DNA from: CAZFHA01 sp964518595
Lineage (GTDB): Bacteria > Bacillota > Clostridia > Saccharofermentanales > Saccharofermentanaceae
Length of the DNA stretch: 36,694 nt
Direction of reading: 5' to 3'
Assembly: GCA_964518595.1 (NCBI GenBank)
Contig: CAZFHA010000029.1
Location: 1-36,694, forward strand
The number at the start of each line of letters is the position of its first letter. Within the stretch, counting starts at the first letter, position 1. Below the pieces are notes generated by a model, which worked only from the letters and a program-made list of their open reading frames with translations, was not told the origin of the DNA and made no database searches. Below, piece by piece: positions 8,219 through 16,347 of the stretch. A program made the position numbers and the translations under genes.

Positions 8219-9532
8219 TTAGCCAAAGAGAATAGAGTTGAAAATATTCTCCAAATATTCTTGGCGGCCGCTGGAAGGTTGAACCTCACCGTGCTTTAAG
8301 GTATAGGCTTCTAAATCGGCTAAAGTAACCTTGCCATTAACAATATCCGCACCAATGCCAGACTTGTAGCTAGCATAACGGTCATCGGTAAATTGATCAA
8401 TCCGACCATCCTCAATGAGCTTTACAGCCAGCTTTAATCCTAGTGCAAAGGAGTCCATTCCGGCAATGTAACTATAGAAAATGTCTTCATCCGTGTTAGA
8501 AGCCCGGCGAGTTTTGGCATCAAAGTTAAGTCCACCCTTGGTGAAGCCTCCGGCTTTGATTACCTCATACATAGCCAAGGTACAGTCATAAATGTTGGTA
8601 GGGAATTGATCAGTATCCCACCCTAAGAGCAAGTCACCCTGATTGGCATCTACTGAACCAAAGAAACCGTTTACCCGAGCAACCCGAAGCTCATGTTGAA
8701 AGGTATGGGTTGCCAAAGTGGCATGATTAGCCTCAATGTTAAGCTTGAAATCCTTATCTAAACCATATTTAGTTAAGAAGGCAATAACGGTAGCTGAATC
8801 AAAGTCATACTGGTGCTTAGAAGGCTCCTTAGGTTTTGGCTCAATATAAAAATCACCGGTAAAGCCAATGCTTCTGGCATAGTCAACAGTCATTCTCATT
8901 AAGCGAGCCATATTGTCTTGCTCAAGTCCCATATCGGTATTAAGAAGCGTTTCATAGCCTTCACGTCCGCCCCAGAAAACATAACCTTCTCCGCCCAAGC
9001 GCACGGTAATTTCAACAGCTTTCTTAATTTGGGCGGCAGCATAGGCAAAAACTTCTGCTTCAGGAGCTGTGCCCGCACCATTCATATAACGGCGGTTGCT
9101 GAAGAGATTAGCTGTACCCCAAAGCAATTTTTTGTTGTACTTTTTCATCAGAGCTTCCAAGTGATCGGCAACGATGTCTAAACGGGCATTGCTTTCAGCC
9201 AAAGTTTCACCTTCAGGAGAAATATCTCGATCATGGAAGCAGTAGTAATCAATGTCCAATTTGTCCATAAGTTCGAAAGCAGCGTCGGCTTTGGCTTTGG
9301 CACGCTCTACTGGATCAGTCTGTCCATAGGTCTTATCAATGGTTCCGCTACCAAACATATCGGCACCTTCGGCACACATGGTATGCCAATAGGACATAGC
9401 AAAACGCAAATGCTCACGCATGGTCTTACCGGCAATCACCTCTTCTGGATTGTAGTGGTGAAAAGACAGCATGTTCTTACTGCCGCTTCCTTCATAGCGA
9501 ATCTTCTTAATTTGGGGATAATACTCTTTCAT
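8219..9532 (-). CDS. xylA: Xylose isomerase (class II)
   Basis: A 437-residue TIM-barrel enzyme converting D-xylose to D-xylulose with divalent metal; the length matches class II isomerases. His100 and Asp103 lie in FHDRDISPEGETL, the catalytic and ring-opening site. LLWGTANLFSNRRYMNGA, EGYVFWGGREGYETLLNTD and NIEANHATLATHTFQHEL carry the known substrate- and metal-binding residues, followed by GSVDANQGD. The ATG is preceded by AGAGAGG at 6 bases. It lies 33 bases after the regulator gene and is expected to be in the same transcript. The same enzyme family also isomerises glucose. Confidence 0.98.
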   Translation of the reverse strand: MKEYYPQIKKIRYEGSGSKNMLSFHHYNPEEVIAGKTMREHLRFAMSYWHTMCAEGADMFGSGTIDKTYGQTDPVERAKAKADAAFELMDKLDIDYYCFHDRDISPEGETLAESNARLDIVADHLEALMKKYNKKLLWGTANLFSNRRYMNGAGTAPEAEVFAYAAAQIKKAVEITVRLGGEGYVFWGGREGYETLLNTDMGLEQDNMARLMRMTVDYARSIGFTGDFYIEPKPKEPSKHQYDFDSATVIAFLTKYGLDKDFKLNIEANHATLATHTFQHELRVARVNGFFGSVDANQGDLLLGWDTDQFPTNIYDCTLAMYEVIKAGGFTKGGLNFDAKTRRASNTDEDIFYSYIAGMDSFALGLKLAVKLIEDGRIDQFTDDRYASYKSGIGADIVNGKVTLADLEAYTLKHGEVQPSSGRQEYLENIFNSILFG

Positions 9533-9565
9533 AAATAGCCTCTCTTTCTTAATTTAGCATCATAT

Positions 9566-10597
9566 TTATTCTTCTAAATTCTCACGAATCAGAATATCTA
9601 GTTTGGTATGGATACGCTCAGAGCTGGGCACTTGATTATCAATAAAATAATTATAGGCCAACTTTACCGGTAAATATCCTTGTTGGAAGGGATCTTGCAG
9701 GATTGACGCTGTGATTACCCCGGCTTCAATGAAAGGTTTACTCTCACTGGTACAATCATGGGTAATGAGCCGCACTTCACCAGCTTTTCCCGCATCCACT
9801 AGAGCCCGGCAGGTACCACCAATACCTCCGGCTGAGATATAAATAGCCTCCAGGTCAGGATAGCGTGCGAAAAGTTCCAGTGTATTTTGGTAGGCCACTT
9901 CTGCATCTTCAAAAGTCTCACAAGAACCTACAATTTCAATATTCGGATGGTATTGTTCCAAGTTTTCTCGGAAGCCCAGATGACGCTGAGCATGACCTAA
10001 AACATCCTGCGCCCCCAGGAGAATAACTACGGACATCGGTTTTTTACCGGCAACTAGACCCAAGAGTCCGGCCGCAATCTCGCCGCTTCTTTTGTAGTCA
10101 GCGCCCACATAACATAAACGCTGGGACCCTTCCAAATCTGTGTTAGAGGTAATAACTAAAATCCCATTAGTTACCAACTGGTTAATTCGTTTCTGAATAG
10201 TGGCTTCGTTAATTGCGGCTAAAACTAAAACTTGAATCCCCTCTGCTAGTAATTCATCAATAAGATGAAGTTGGGTTATAGGCGAAAATCGCTTCATGAC
10301 CTTCAGGGAAATAGAAACACCATAGTCGGCATATTCCTTTTCAGCTACACGTAGCCCATTAACAACGTCTTCAAAAAACGGATTTCCTTCTAAAGGAAAA
10401 ATTGCCCCAATTTTCAAAGGTTTTTTCCGTGCAGCCAGGGCTCTGGCAGCACGGTTGCTTTTATAGCCTTTTTCTTTGGCAATTTTCTTAATCTGAGCCG
10501 CAACCGCCGGATTGACTCCCCCTCGATTATTCAGCGCCCGGTCGACAGTGCCCCTTGAGACACCGGCCAAGGCTGCAATTTCTTTGATTGAAGTCAA
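9566..10597 (-). CDS. LacI-family transcriptional regulator of the pentose operon
   Basis: 343 residues. The N-terminal LacI-type helix-turn-helix is SIKEIAALAGVSRGTVDRALNNRGGVNPAVAAQIKKIAKEKGY (quoted in part: AALAGVSRGTVDRALNNRG), followed by the hinge RAARALAARKKPLKIGAIFP. The rest is a periplasmic-binding-protein-type sugar-sensing domain with the strands VLVLAAINEATIQKRINQLV and AIYISAGGIGGTCRAL. The start is TTG, chosen because AAGGAGG lies 8 bases upstream and the motif begins at once. It is embedded between the permease gene and xylA. The perfect palindrome at 14773-14790 at the operon start has LacI-operator character, so autoregulation with induction by a pentose is likely. The effector is inferred, not shown. 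Confidence 0.92.
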   Translation of the reverse strand: MTSIKEIAALAGVSRGTVDRALNNRGGVNPAVAAQIKKIAKEKGYKSNRAARALAARKKPLKIGAIFPLEGNPFFEDVVNGLRVAEKEYADYGVSISLKVMKRFSPITQLHLIDELLAEGIQVLVLAAINEATIQKRINQLVTNGILVITSNTDLEGSQRLCYVGADYKRSGEIAAGLLGLVAGKKPMSVVILLGAQDVLGHAQRHLGFRENLEQYHPNIEIVGSCETFEDAEVAYQNTLELFARYPDLEAIYISAGGIGGTCRALVDAGKAGEVRLITHDCTSESKPFIEAGVITASILQDPFQQGYLPVKLAYNYFIDNQVPSSERIHTKLDILIRENLEE

Positions 10598-10631
10598 GAT
10601 CTAGTCCTCCTTATCCAGCAATACAAAAAGG

Positions 10632-11885
10632 TTAGCGAGTTTTGCGCTTAGAAATAACATCAAAGGCAACGGCCAAGAGTAAGACAAAGCCCTTTACAAT
10701 CTGCTGTACTTCCGAGCCAATACCCATAATAGACATTCCATTGTTCAGCACACCCATGAAAGTAGCTCCAATTAAAGCACCACCAATAGTACCAATACCG
10801 CCATAAGCAGAAGCACCTCCGATAAAGCAAGAGGCGATGGCATCCATTTCAAAACCACTACCAGCAGTAGGGCTAGCTGAAGCCAAACGAGCACCAAACA
10901 TAAGTCCGGCTAGAGCAGCAAGGAAAGACATATTTGCATAAACTAAGAACATAACTCTTTTAGTGTTGATACCTGAAAGCTGTGCGGCTTTGGCATTTCC
11001 ACCAATAGCATACAAATAGCGCCCACCAACGGTTTTACTTGTAACATAGGTATAGATAAGAACAATGGCAGCTAAGTACAAGAGTTCCGTAGGAATACCT
11101 TTGTTAGAAGCTAGCTTGTAGGTTAGGAAGACACCAATGCCACTGATAGCTAATATTTTAAATATAAATCCACTATATGCATTTACCTCATAGCCCTTGG
11201 AAACTTTGCGGCCACGACTTACAAATTGCAACACAATAAAGATAAGGATAGCCAAGATGCCTAGTATCCAAGCTGTGATGTTTACCTTTCCCCATGTTTC
11301 TGGAATAGAGACAATTTGTCTTACAACATCTGGCACATAACCTACAAAAATATTGATAAAATCTTTGGGAAATTGCAGTGTAACACCACCAGTTAATACC
11401 ACAAGGGTAAAACCACGAAAAATTAACATGCCAGTTAAAGTTACAATAAAGGGAGGGATTTTTACATAGGCAATCCAGAACCCTTGCCAAACACCGATGA
11501 ATACACCGAAAACCAAGCTCATCACAATGGCCAAATAAATATTTACACTGAAAACCGATATCATTGATGCGGCTACAGCACCAACTAATGCAACCGTTGA
11601 ACCAACGGATAAGTCGATATTACCACCGGTTAAGATACATAAAAGCATTCCGGCCGCCAACACTACAATGTAAGCATTTTGAGAAATCAAGTTAGATATA
11701 TTCAAAGGTGACAAAAACACCCCTGACTTCCCACCTACATAAGTGGTTATAAGCCAGAAAAAAACAATAACAAATGCTAAAGCAATCAACATAGAATACT
11801 TTTGGATAAAGTCCACATTATTCTTTGGATTTTTATTGGCTGCCGGTACTTTCGGCACCGGGTTTTTAAGTCTATTCTCCGCCAT
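10632..11885 (-). CDS. mmsB: Multiple-monosaccharide ABC transporter permease (MmsB/GguB type)
   Basis: A 417-residue integral membrane protein with about 10 hydrophobic segments. ALAGLMFGARLASASPTAGSG... followed by FEMDAIASCFIGGASAYGG and VLNNGMSIMGIGSEVQQIVKG is the signature stretch of GguB-like permeases of the CUT2 class. The N-terminal 20 residues (proline/lysine/asparagine-rich) are cytoplasmic. It forms the membrane channel with the ATPase encoded 3 bases upstream and the ChvE-type binding protein. An AAAGGAG site lies 8 bases before the ATG. The older name xylH is also possible, but sequence resemblance is closer to GguB than to E. coli XylH. Confidence 0.92.
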   Translation of the reverse strand: MAENRLKNPVPKVPAANKNPKNNVDFIQKYSMLIALAFVIVFFWLITTYVGGKSGVFLSPLNISNLISQNAYIVVLAAGMLLCILTGGNIDLSVGSTVALVGAVAASMISVFSVNIYLAIVMSLVFGVFIGVWQGFWIAYVKIPPFIVTLTGMLIFRGFTLVVLTGGVTLQFPKDFINIFVGYVPDVVRQIVSIPETWGKVNITAWILGILAILIFIVLQFVSRGRKVSKGYEVNAYSGFIFKILAISGIGVFLTYKLASNKGIPTELLYLAAIVLIYTYVTSKTVGGRYLYAIGGNAKAAQLSGINTKRVMFLVYANMSFLAALAGLMFGARLASASPTAGSGFEMDAIASCFIGGASAYGGIGTIGGALIGATFMGVLNNGMSIMGIGSEVQQIVKGFVLLLAVAFDVISKRKTR

Positions 11886-11888
11886 AGG

Positions 11889-13424
11889 TTACGCTCCTTT
11901 ACTTGCAGCTAAAATCATTGCCATAATTGCTTCCTGAGAAGCTTCATCCCGACTAAGTTCCCCAACGATTTTACCTTCATTCATAACATAAATTCGATCA
12001 CTAATGCCTAAAACTTCAGGTAGTTCTGAGGAAATCATGATTACAGCTTTTCCCTCAGCAACAAGCTGGTTAATGATGCCATAGATTTCAAATTTAGCCC
12101 CCACATCAATTCCGCGGGTTGGTTCATCAAGGATAAGGACATCTGGATCAGTAAACATCCATTTACTCAGTAAAACCTTTTGCTGGTTACCACCGGACAA
12201 ATTACCGGTAGCTTGCTGAACAGAGGAGCATTTGATATGAAGCTTTTCTTGAAACTCTTTGGCAACAGAGGTTTCCAAATCTTTATCAATGTTTCCCCAA
12301 TTACTGACTTTAGACATTTTGGCTAGGGTGATATTTTCTCGGATAGATTCGCCCAAAACAAGACCATTTCCCTTACGATCTTCCGTTATATAGGCTAATT
12401 TATGGTTAATAGCTGCTGCAATATCATGCAAGACAATTTTTTTACCATCTTTTTTAAGTGTTCCCTTTATTCCGGTACCATAGGCTTTACCAAAAATACT
12501 CATGGCCAGTTCTGTTCTACCTGCCCCCATCAGCCCAGCAATGCCCACTACCTCACCTTTACGCACCTGTAAGGATACATCATCGACCACTTTGCGCTCG
12601 GGAAAGAGAGGATGCCGAACAGTCCAGTTCTCAACACTCAAAGCAACATCTCCAATTTTAGGTGTTCGTTTAGGAAAGCGGTCAGTAAGTTCTCGACCAA
12701 CCATTCCCTTTATAATTCGTTCTTCCGAAAATTCATCTACACCCTTAGTTAAAGTCTCAATAGTTGTTCCGTCACGGATAACCGTTATCTTGTCTGCCAC
12801 ATAAGAAATCTCATTTAATTTGTGAGAGATGATAATTGAAGTAACCCCTTGCTTCTTAAATTCCAGAAGCAAATCGAGAAGCTTTTGGGAATCATTTTCA
12901 TTTAGAGAAGCTGTAGGTTCGTCCAGAATCAGAAGTTTAACATTCTTACCTAAGGCTTTGGCAATCTCCACCAATTGCTGCTTACCTACACCGATATCCT
13001 TAATCAACGTACGTGATTTTTCAGTTAGGCCCACCAATTGCAAGAGTTTGTCCGCCTCGTGATAGGTTTTATCCCAATCAATGCCTAAGGCACTCCCACG
13101 CTCATTGCCCAAAAACATATTTTCACCAATAGAGAGATAAGGGACTAATGCTAATTCCTGATGAATAATTACAATTCCCTGAGCTTCGCTATCGCGAATA
13201 ACCTTAAATTTACACTTCTTACCTTTATAAAGAATATTACCTTCATACGTGCCATAGGGATAAACACCACTCAACACATTCATCAAGGTAGATTTTCCCG
13301 CGCCGTTTTCACCCACCAGAGCATGAATCTCTCCTTCTTTAACAACAAGATTAACATTATCCAGAGCCTTAACGCCGGGAAAGAGTTTGGTAATATTTTG
13401 CATTTCCAAAAGGGTTTCTGCCAC
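11889..13424 (-). CDS. mmsA: Multiple-monosaccharide ABC transporter ATP-binding protein (MmsA/GguA type)
   Basis: A 511-residue CUT2-class ATPase with two nucleotide-binding domains. The first has Walker A GENGAGKST (residues 38-46), the Q-loop phrase GIVIIHQELALVPYLSIGEN, signature region GVGKQQLVEIAKAL and Walker B LLILDEPTASL. The second begins near residue 265, has a degenerate Walker A (GLMGAGRTEL), as usual for this class, and an intact LSGGNQQKVLLSKWM followed by VLILDEPTRGID. The start is GTG, supported by AGGAGG about 9 bases upstream. It powers sugar import with the adjacent permease. It follows the binding-protein gene after a 120-base gap with a hairpin. Confidence 0.94.
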   Translation of the reverse strand: MAETLLEMQNITKLFPGVKALDNVNLVVKEGEIHALVGENGAGKSTLMNVLSGVYPYGTYEGNILYKGKKCKFKVIRDSEAQGIVIIHQELALVPYLSIGENMFLGNERGSALGIDWDKTYHEADKLLQLVGLTEKSRTLIKDIGVGKQQLVEIAKALGKNVKLLILDEPTASLNENDSQKLLDLLLEFKKQGVTSIIISHKLNEISYVADKITVIRDGTTIETLTKGVDEFSEERIIKGMVGRELTDRFPKRTPKIGDVALSVENWTVRHPLFPERKVVDDVSLQVRKGEVVGIAGLMGAGRTELAMSIFGKAYGTGIKGTLKKDGKKIVLHDIAAAINHKLAYITEDRKGNGLVLGESIRENITLAKMSKVSNWGNIDKDLETSVAKEFQEKLHIKCSSVQQATGNLSGGNQQKVLLSKWMFTDPDVLILDEPTRGIDVGAKFEIYGIINQLVAEGKAVIMISSELPEVLGISDRIYVMNEGKIVGELSRDEASQEAIMAMILAASKGA

Positions 13425-13463
13425 CTTTTTTCACCTCCTGGCTCATTCATTTGTAAAAATGAA

Positions 13464-13492
13464 GCGTGACCATAACCCACTTACGGCCACGC
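13464..13492 (-). terminator. Hairpin between the binding-protein gene and the ATPase gene
   Basis: On the minus strand GCGTGGCC pairs with GGTCACGC (8 bp with a wobble) around a 13-base loop, followed by TTCATTTTTAC. It lies about 50 bases after the ChvE-like gene stop. Such partial terminators commonly keep binding-protein mRNA in excess over the ATPase and permease; that role is inferred. Confidence 0.6.
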
Positions 13493-13544
13493 CTCTGCTC
13501 ATCAATCCATTCACAGCCTCGACCAATACCGCTTCGTTCCTAAA

Positions 13545-14702
13545 TTAGCCAGAAATATCGGCTTCTGTATAGTAACCGCTGTCAATCAGCAACTCTTTGT
13601 AGTTATTGATGTCAACAAAGACCGGTTTAACCAGATAGGTAGGAATAATTCCTGTTCCATTGTCATAGGTTTTTGTATCATTAACTTCTGGCTCTGTACC
13701 ATTCACTAAAGCTGTAACCATTTCAACAACTTTAGCAGCCAAGGTACGAGTATCCTTGAAAACAGACATGGATTGCTTGCCTGCGATAATATTCTTAACG
13801 TTAGGAATATCGCAATCCTGACCGGTCAGAATCGGCCAATCCTCACCAGGAACATAGCCAGCACTATCTAAAGCATTGGCAATTCCTAAGGCAATAGAAT
13901 CATTGGGTGACAGTACTACGTTAAGCTTAGCGCCGGTAGCGTAATTTGCAGTAATTAAATTATCCATACGAGATTGAGCTGTCTCAGTCTTCCACGCATT
14001 AATAGCAATGGTGGTAAAGTCTGTCTCACCAGAAGGTACCTTTAAGGTTCCCTTATCAATGTATGGCTTAAGCACATCATAAGCACCTTGGAAAAAGAAT
14101 TTTGCATTGTTATCATCAGGAGATCCGGCAAACATTTCCAAATTAAAGGTGTCCTTAGTATCTTTCAGCTTCAATGTATCTACAATATAATCGCCTTGAA
14201 TAGTACCAACCATATAGTTATCAAAGGTGGCATAATAGGAAACTGCATCACTATTCATAATTAAACGGTCATAGGCGATAACAGGAATATCGGCATCCTT
14301 GGCTGCAGTCAAAACATTTCCTAAGGAAGAACCATCAATAGCAGCAATAACCAGCACCTTACAGCCACTGGTAATCATGTTCTCAACCTGACTTACTTGG
14401 GTAGCTACTTCGTTATTGGCATATTGCAGGTCAACTTTGTAACCGGCTTTTTCCAACTGCTCTTTCATGTTGGCACCATCTTGATTCCAACGTTGCAGAG
14501 ATTTGGTTGGCATAGCTACACCAATCAGGGTTCCATCAGCGGGAACAATACCTTGGGTAGTTGCTCCGGCTTCGCTTGAAGCACCGGAAGCAGCAGCTGT
14601 TGTGGTTCCGGAAGTAGTAGCCGGGGCAGTACCGCAGGCAGCTGTTCCAATTAAAGCAGCTGAAGCAATAAGTACGGCTATAAGACTTTTGATCTTTCTC
14701 AT
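13545..14702 (-). CDS. ChvE-type sugar-binding lipoprotein of an ABC importer
   Basis: A 385-residue substrate-binding protein. Residues 1-23 form a lipoprotein-type signal (KIKSLIAVLIASAALIGTAAC), with Cys23 as the likely lipidated residue although Thr rather than Leu sits at -3. A Ser/Thr/Ala-rich linker runs to about residue 50. The mature domain is a type I periplasmic-binding fold. WPILTGQDCDIPNVKNI followed by AGKQSMSVFKDTRTLA is diagnostic of the ChvE group, which binds several aldoses (arabinose, xylose, glucose, galactose). AAGGAG lies 9 bases before the ATG. It is the first gene of the operon, directly behind the promoter-operator. Anchored outside the membrane, it delivers sugar to MmsB. 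Confidence 0.93.
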   Translation of the reverse strand: MRKIKSLIAVLIASAALIGTAACGTAPATTSGTTTAAASGASSEAGATTQGIVPADGTLIGVAMPTKSLQRWNQDGANMKEQLEKAGYKVDLQYANNEVATQVSQVENMITSGCKVLVIAAIDGSSLGNVLTAAKDADIPVIAYDRLIMNSDAVSYYATFDNYMVGTIQGDYIVDTLKLKDTKDTFNLEMFAGSPDDNNAKFFFQGAYDVLKPYIDKGTLKVPSGETDFTTIAINAWKTETAQSRMDNLITANYATGAKLNVVLSPNDSIALGIANALDSAGYVPGEDWPILTGQDCDIPNVKNIIAGKQSMSVFKDTRTLAAKVVEMVTALVNGTEPEVNDTKTYDNGTGIIPTYLVKPVFVDINNYKELLIDSGYYTEADISG

Positions 14703-14772
14703 CTGTTTACACTCCTTAAAATTTGATTCAGGATTCAGTGGGAAATCAAGGCTGTGAATTTTGATTGCTCAT

Positions 14773-14790
14773 ACCGTGCTCGAGCACGGT
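14773..14790. promoter_or_regulatory. Perfect 18-bp palindromic operator (probable LacI-family site)
   Basis: ACCGTGCTCGAGCACGGT is identical to its reverse complement with the central CG step typical of LacI-family operators. It starts nine bases after the -10 box of the operon promoter and so covers the transcription start. The likely ligand is the LacI-family protein encoded at 9566-10597. Confidence 0.8.
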
Positions 14791-14799
14791 CTTGGATGA

Positions 14800-14828
14800 A
14801 TTGTACACCTTTGCTATATTAATGTCAA
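14800..14828 (-). promoter_or_regulatory. Promoter of the pentose transport/catabolism operon
   Basis: On the minus strand: consensus TTGACA (14823-14828), a 17-base spacer, and TACAAT (14800-14805). This is the best promoter match in the window. Repression by the overlapping downstream palindrome would be needed to keep it off without inducer. Confidence 0.88.
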
Positions 14829-14852
14829 CACAATTTCATATTATTATCATTT

Positions 14853-14895
14853 CGACCAAATACAAAAAATTATTTTCACGGCAAAAAATTGGTCG
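14853..14895. repeat. Inverted repeat overlapping the -35 of the DUF1015 operon promoter
   Basis: CGACCAA (14853-14859) and TTGGTCG (14889-14895) are perfect inverted copies 36 bases apart centre to centre. The right arm covers the -35 element TTGGTC. The arms are far apart and separated by A/T-rich DNA, so a pair of half-sites for a regulator is more plausible than an RNA hairpin. Confidence 0.45.
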
Positions 14896-14918
14896 GACTA
14901 CTGGTTTTGTGATACAAT
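14889..14918 (+). promoter_or_regulatory. Promoter of the DUF1015-oxidoreductase-DUF2298-folT operon
   Basis: TTGGTC (14889-14894), 18-base spacer, TACAAT (14913-14918) with an upstream TG giving an extended -10 (TGATACAAT). The leader is about 80 bases. It contains a weak AAAGGG/CCCTTT stem followed by TTTTTT at about 14930-14967. Confidence 0.65.
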
Positions 14919-15003
14919 ATCTCTACCTTAAAGGGGAAGTGAAGCCTAGAGTAGCCGCCCTTTTTTAGAGAACGAATTGGCACGAAATGTAAGGAGAATG
15001 ATC

Positions 15004-16323
15004 TTGAATACAGTTGATACTTCCAAGCTGCCCTTGCGTGGAGCAGCGGTACTATTACCACGTAAAGATATTGATCTCAAGAGTTGGTGTGTTGTGGCTT
15101 GTGATCAATATACTTCTGAGCCGAACTATTGGCAAAGTATTGAGTCTGCGACCACAGAGGTTCCATCGTCCTTTCATTTGGTTCTGCCAGAGGTCTATCT
15201 GGAGTCCCTTCCTACCGCAGCCTTAGAAGATCGCATCAAGCATATTAATCAGGCGATGCACAGGTATCTTGCAGAGAATCTATTACTCCCGCTTAACCCG
15301 GGCTTTATATTAGTCGACCGTCAAACTCCGCTACATCCCAGCCGTAAAGGTTTTATTGCTGCTATTGATTTGGAGCAATATGATTTTGCACCCGGTAATA
15401 AAATGCCCATCCGAGCCACGGAAGGCACCGTGCTTGAGCGCATTCCGCCCCGGGTTAAAGTGCGCCAGGATGCGCTTTTAGAGCTTCCTCATACGATGCT
15501 GCTGCTGGATGATCCAGAGTTTAAGGTGGTGGAAGAGGCCTTTTCTGCTGTAGAAGAATTATCACTTCCCCCTACCTACCAAAGTGATTTACAGGCTGGC
15601 GGTGGTCGTGTAACCGGTTACTATATCCCCGAGTCTTCGCCAATTTTTACCCAAATGCTGAAGGCTTTGGCAGAGTTGCAAGAGAATTTAGTTGATAATT
15701 TTTTTCTGGCTGTAGGAGATGGCAATCACTCCTTAGCCACAGCTAAAGCTCATTGGCAGAATCTGTCTCCTTCTCTTTCCGCAGAGGAGAAAAGCAGTCA
15801 TCCGGCTCGTTTCGCCTTGGTAGAAATCGTTAATATTCATGATGCCGGCTTAGATTTCGAGCCAATCCATCGGGTTGTTTTTGGTTTAGAGCTTGAATAT
15901 TTTCTTCAAAAAGCGCGCCCTTATTTTAAAAATCAGGGTATAGAAATCTGTGATCCGGTAAAATTCTCCAGCCAGAATCTGGATAGCAAGTCGCAGGTAG
16001 TGATTTTAAGTAATGGCGCAGAAGAAAAGTATATGATCTTACGTAGCCCACATTGTTCTTTAGCGGTAGAGTCTTTGCAGAATTTTCTGGACGAACTAAT
16101 TAGAGAGAACAGTAAATTACGAATAGATTATATTCACGGTGAGGACACCACCCGTAGTTTGTCTTCAGCTGATACCCTTGGTTTTATTTTGCCGCCGGTT
16201 CATAAAGCCGACTTTTTCTCTACTATTGCCCAAAATGGCTTGTTTCCCCGTAAAACATTTTCCATGGGAGAAGCTTTTGAAAAGCGCTATTACCTCGAAG
16301 CCAGAAAGATTGTTCAAGACTAA
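15004..16323 (+). CDS. DUF1015-family protein, function not established
   Basis: A 439-residue soluble protein of the DUF1015 (COG4198) family. Characteristic phrases are LRGAAVLLPRKD, VVACDQYTSEPNYW near residues 28-41, FFLAVGDGNHSLATAKAHW near 230-248, HPARFALVEIVNIHDAGLDFEPIHRVVF, and the C-terminal LGFILPPVHKADFFSTIAQNGLFPRKTFSMGEAFEKRYY (quoted in part: NGLFPRKTF). GDGNHSLATAK resembles the ParB/SerK-type catalytic loop and hints at nucleotide or phosphate chemistry; this is inference. The start could be the TTG at 14977 or the ATG at 14998, but AAGGAG at 14991-14996 fits the TTG at 15004 best (7-base spacing). It is first in a four-gene operon. From memory, DUF1015 genes often lie next to serA/serC in clostridia; here serCA lies about 4 kb away on the other strand. 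Confidence 0.85.
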   Translation: MNTVDTSKLPLRGAAVLLPRKDIDLKSWCVVACDQYTSEPNYWQSIESATTEVPSSFHLVLPEVYLESLPTAALEDRIKHINQAMHRYLAENLLLPLNPGFILVDRQTPLHPSRKGFIAAIDLEQYDFAPGNKMPIRATEGTVLERIPPRVKVRQDALLELPHTMLLLDDPEFKVVEEAFSAVEELSLPPTYQSDLQAGGGRVTGYYIPESSPIFTQMLKALAELQENLVDNFFLAVGDGNHSLATAKAHWQNLSPSLSAEEKSSHPARFALVEIVNIHDAGLDFEPIHRVVFGLELEYFLQKARPYFKNQGIEICDPVKFSSQNLDSKSQVVILSNGAEEKYMILRSPHCSLAVESLQNFLDELIRENSKLRIDYIHGEDTTRSLSSADTLGFILPPVHKADFFSTIAQNGLFPRKTFSMGEAFEKRYYLEARKIVQD

Positions 16324-16347
16324 TTTATCTGGAAAGGAGTCATTCTT

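Noticed and set aside
14930..14967. Leader attenuator before the DUF1015 gene
   Set aside because: AAAGGG/CCCTTT followed by Ts is only 6 bp with a loop of about 20 bases; too weak to call a terminator.
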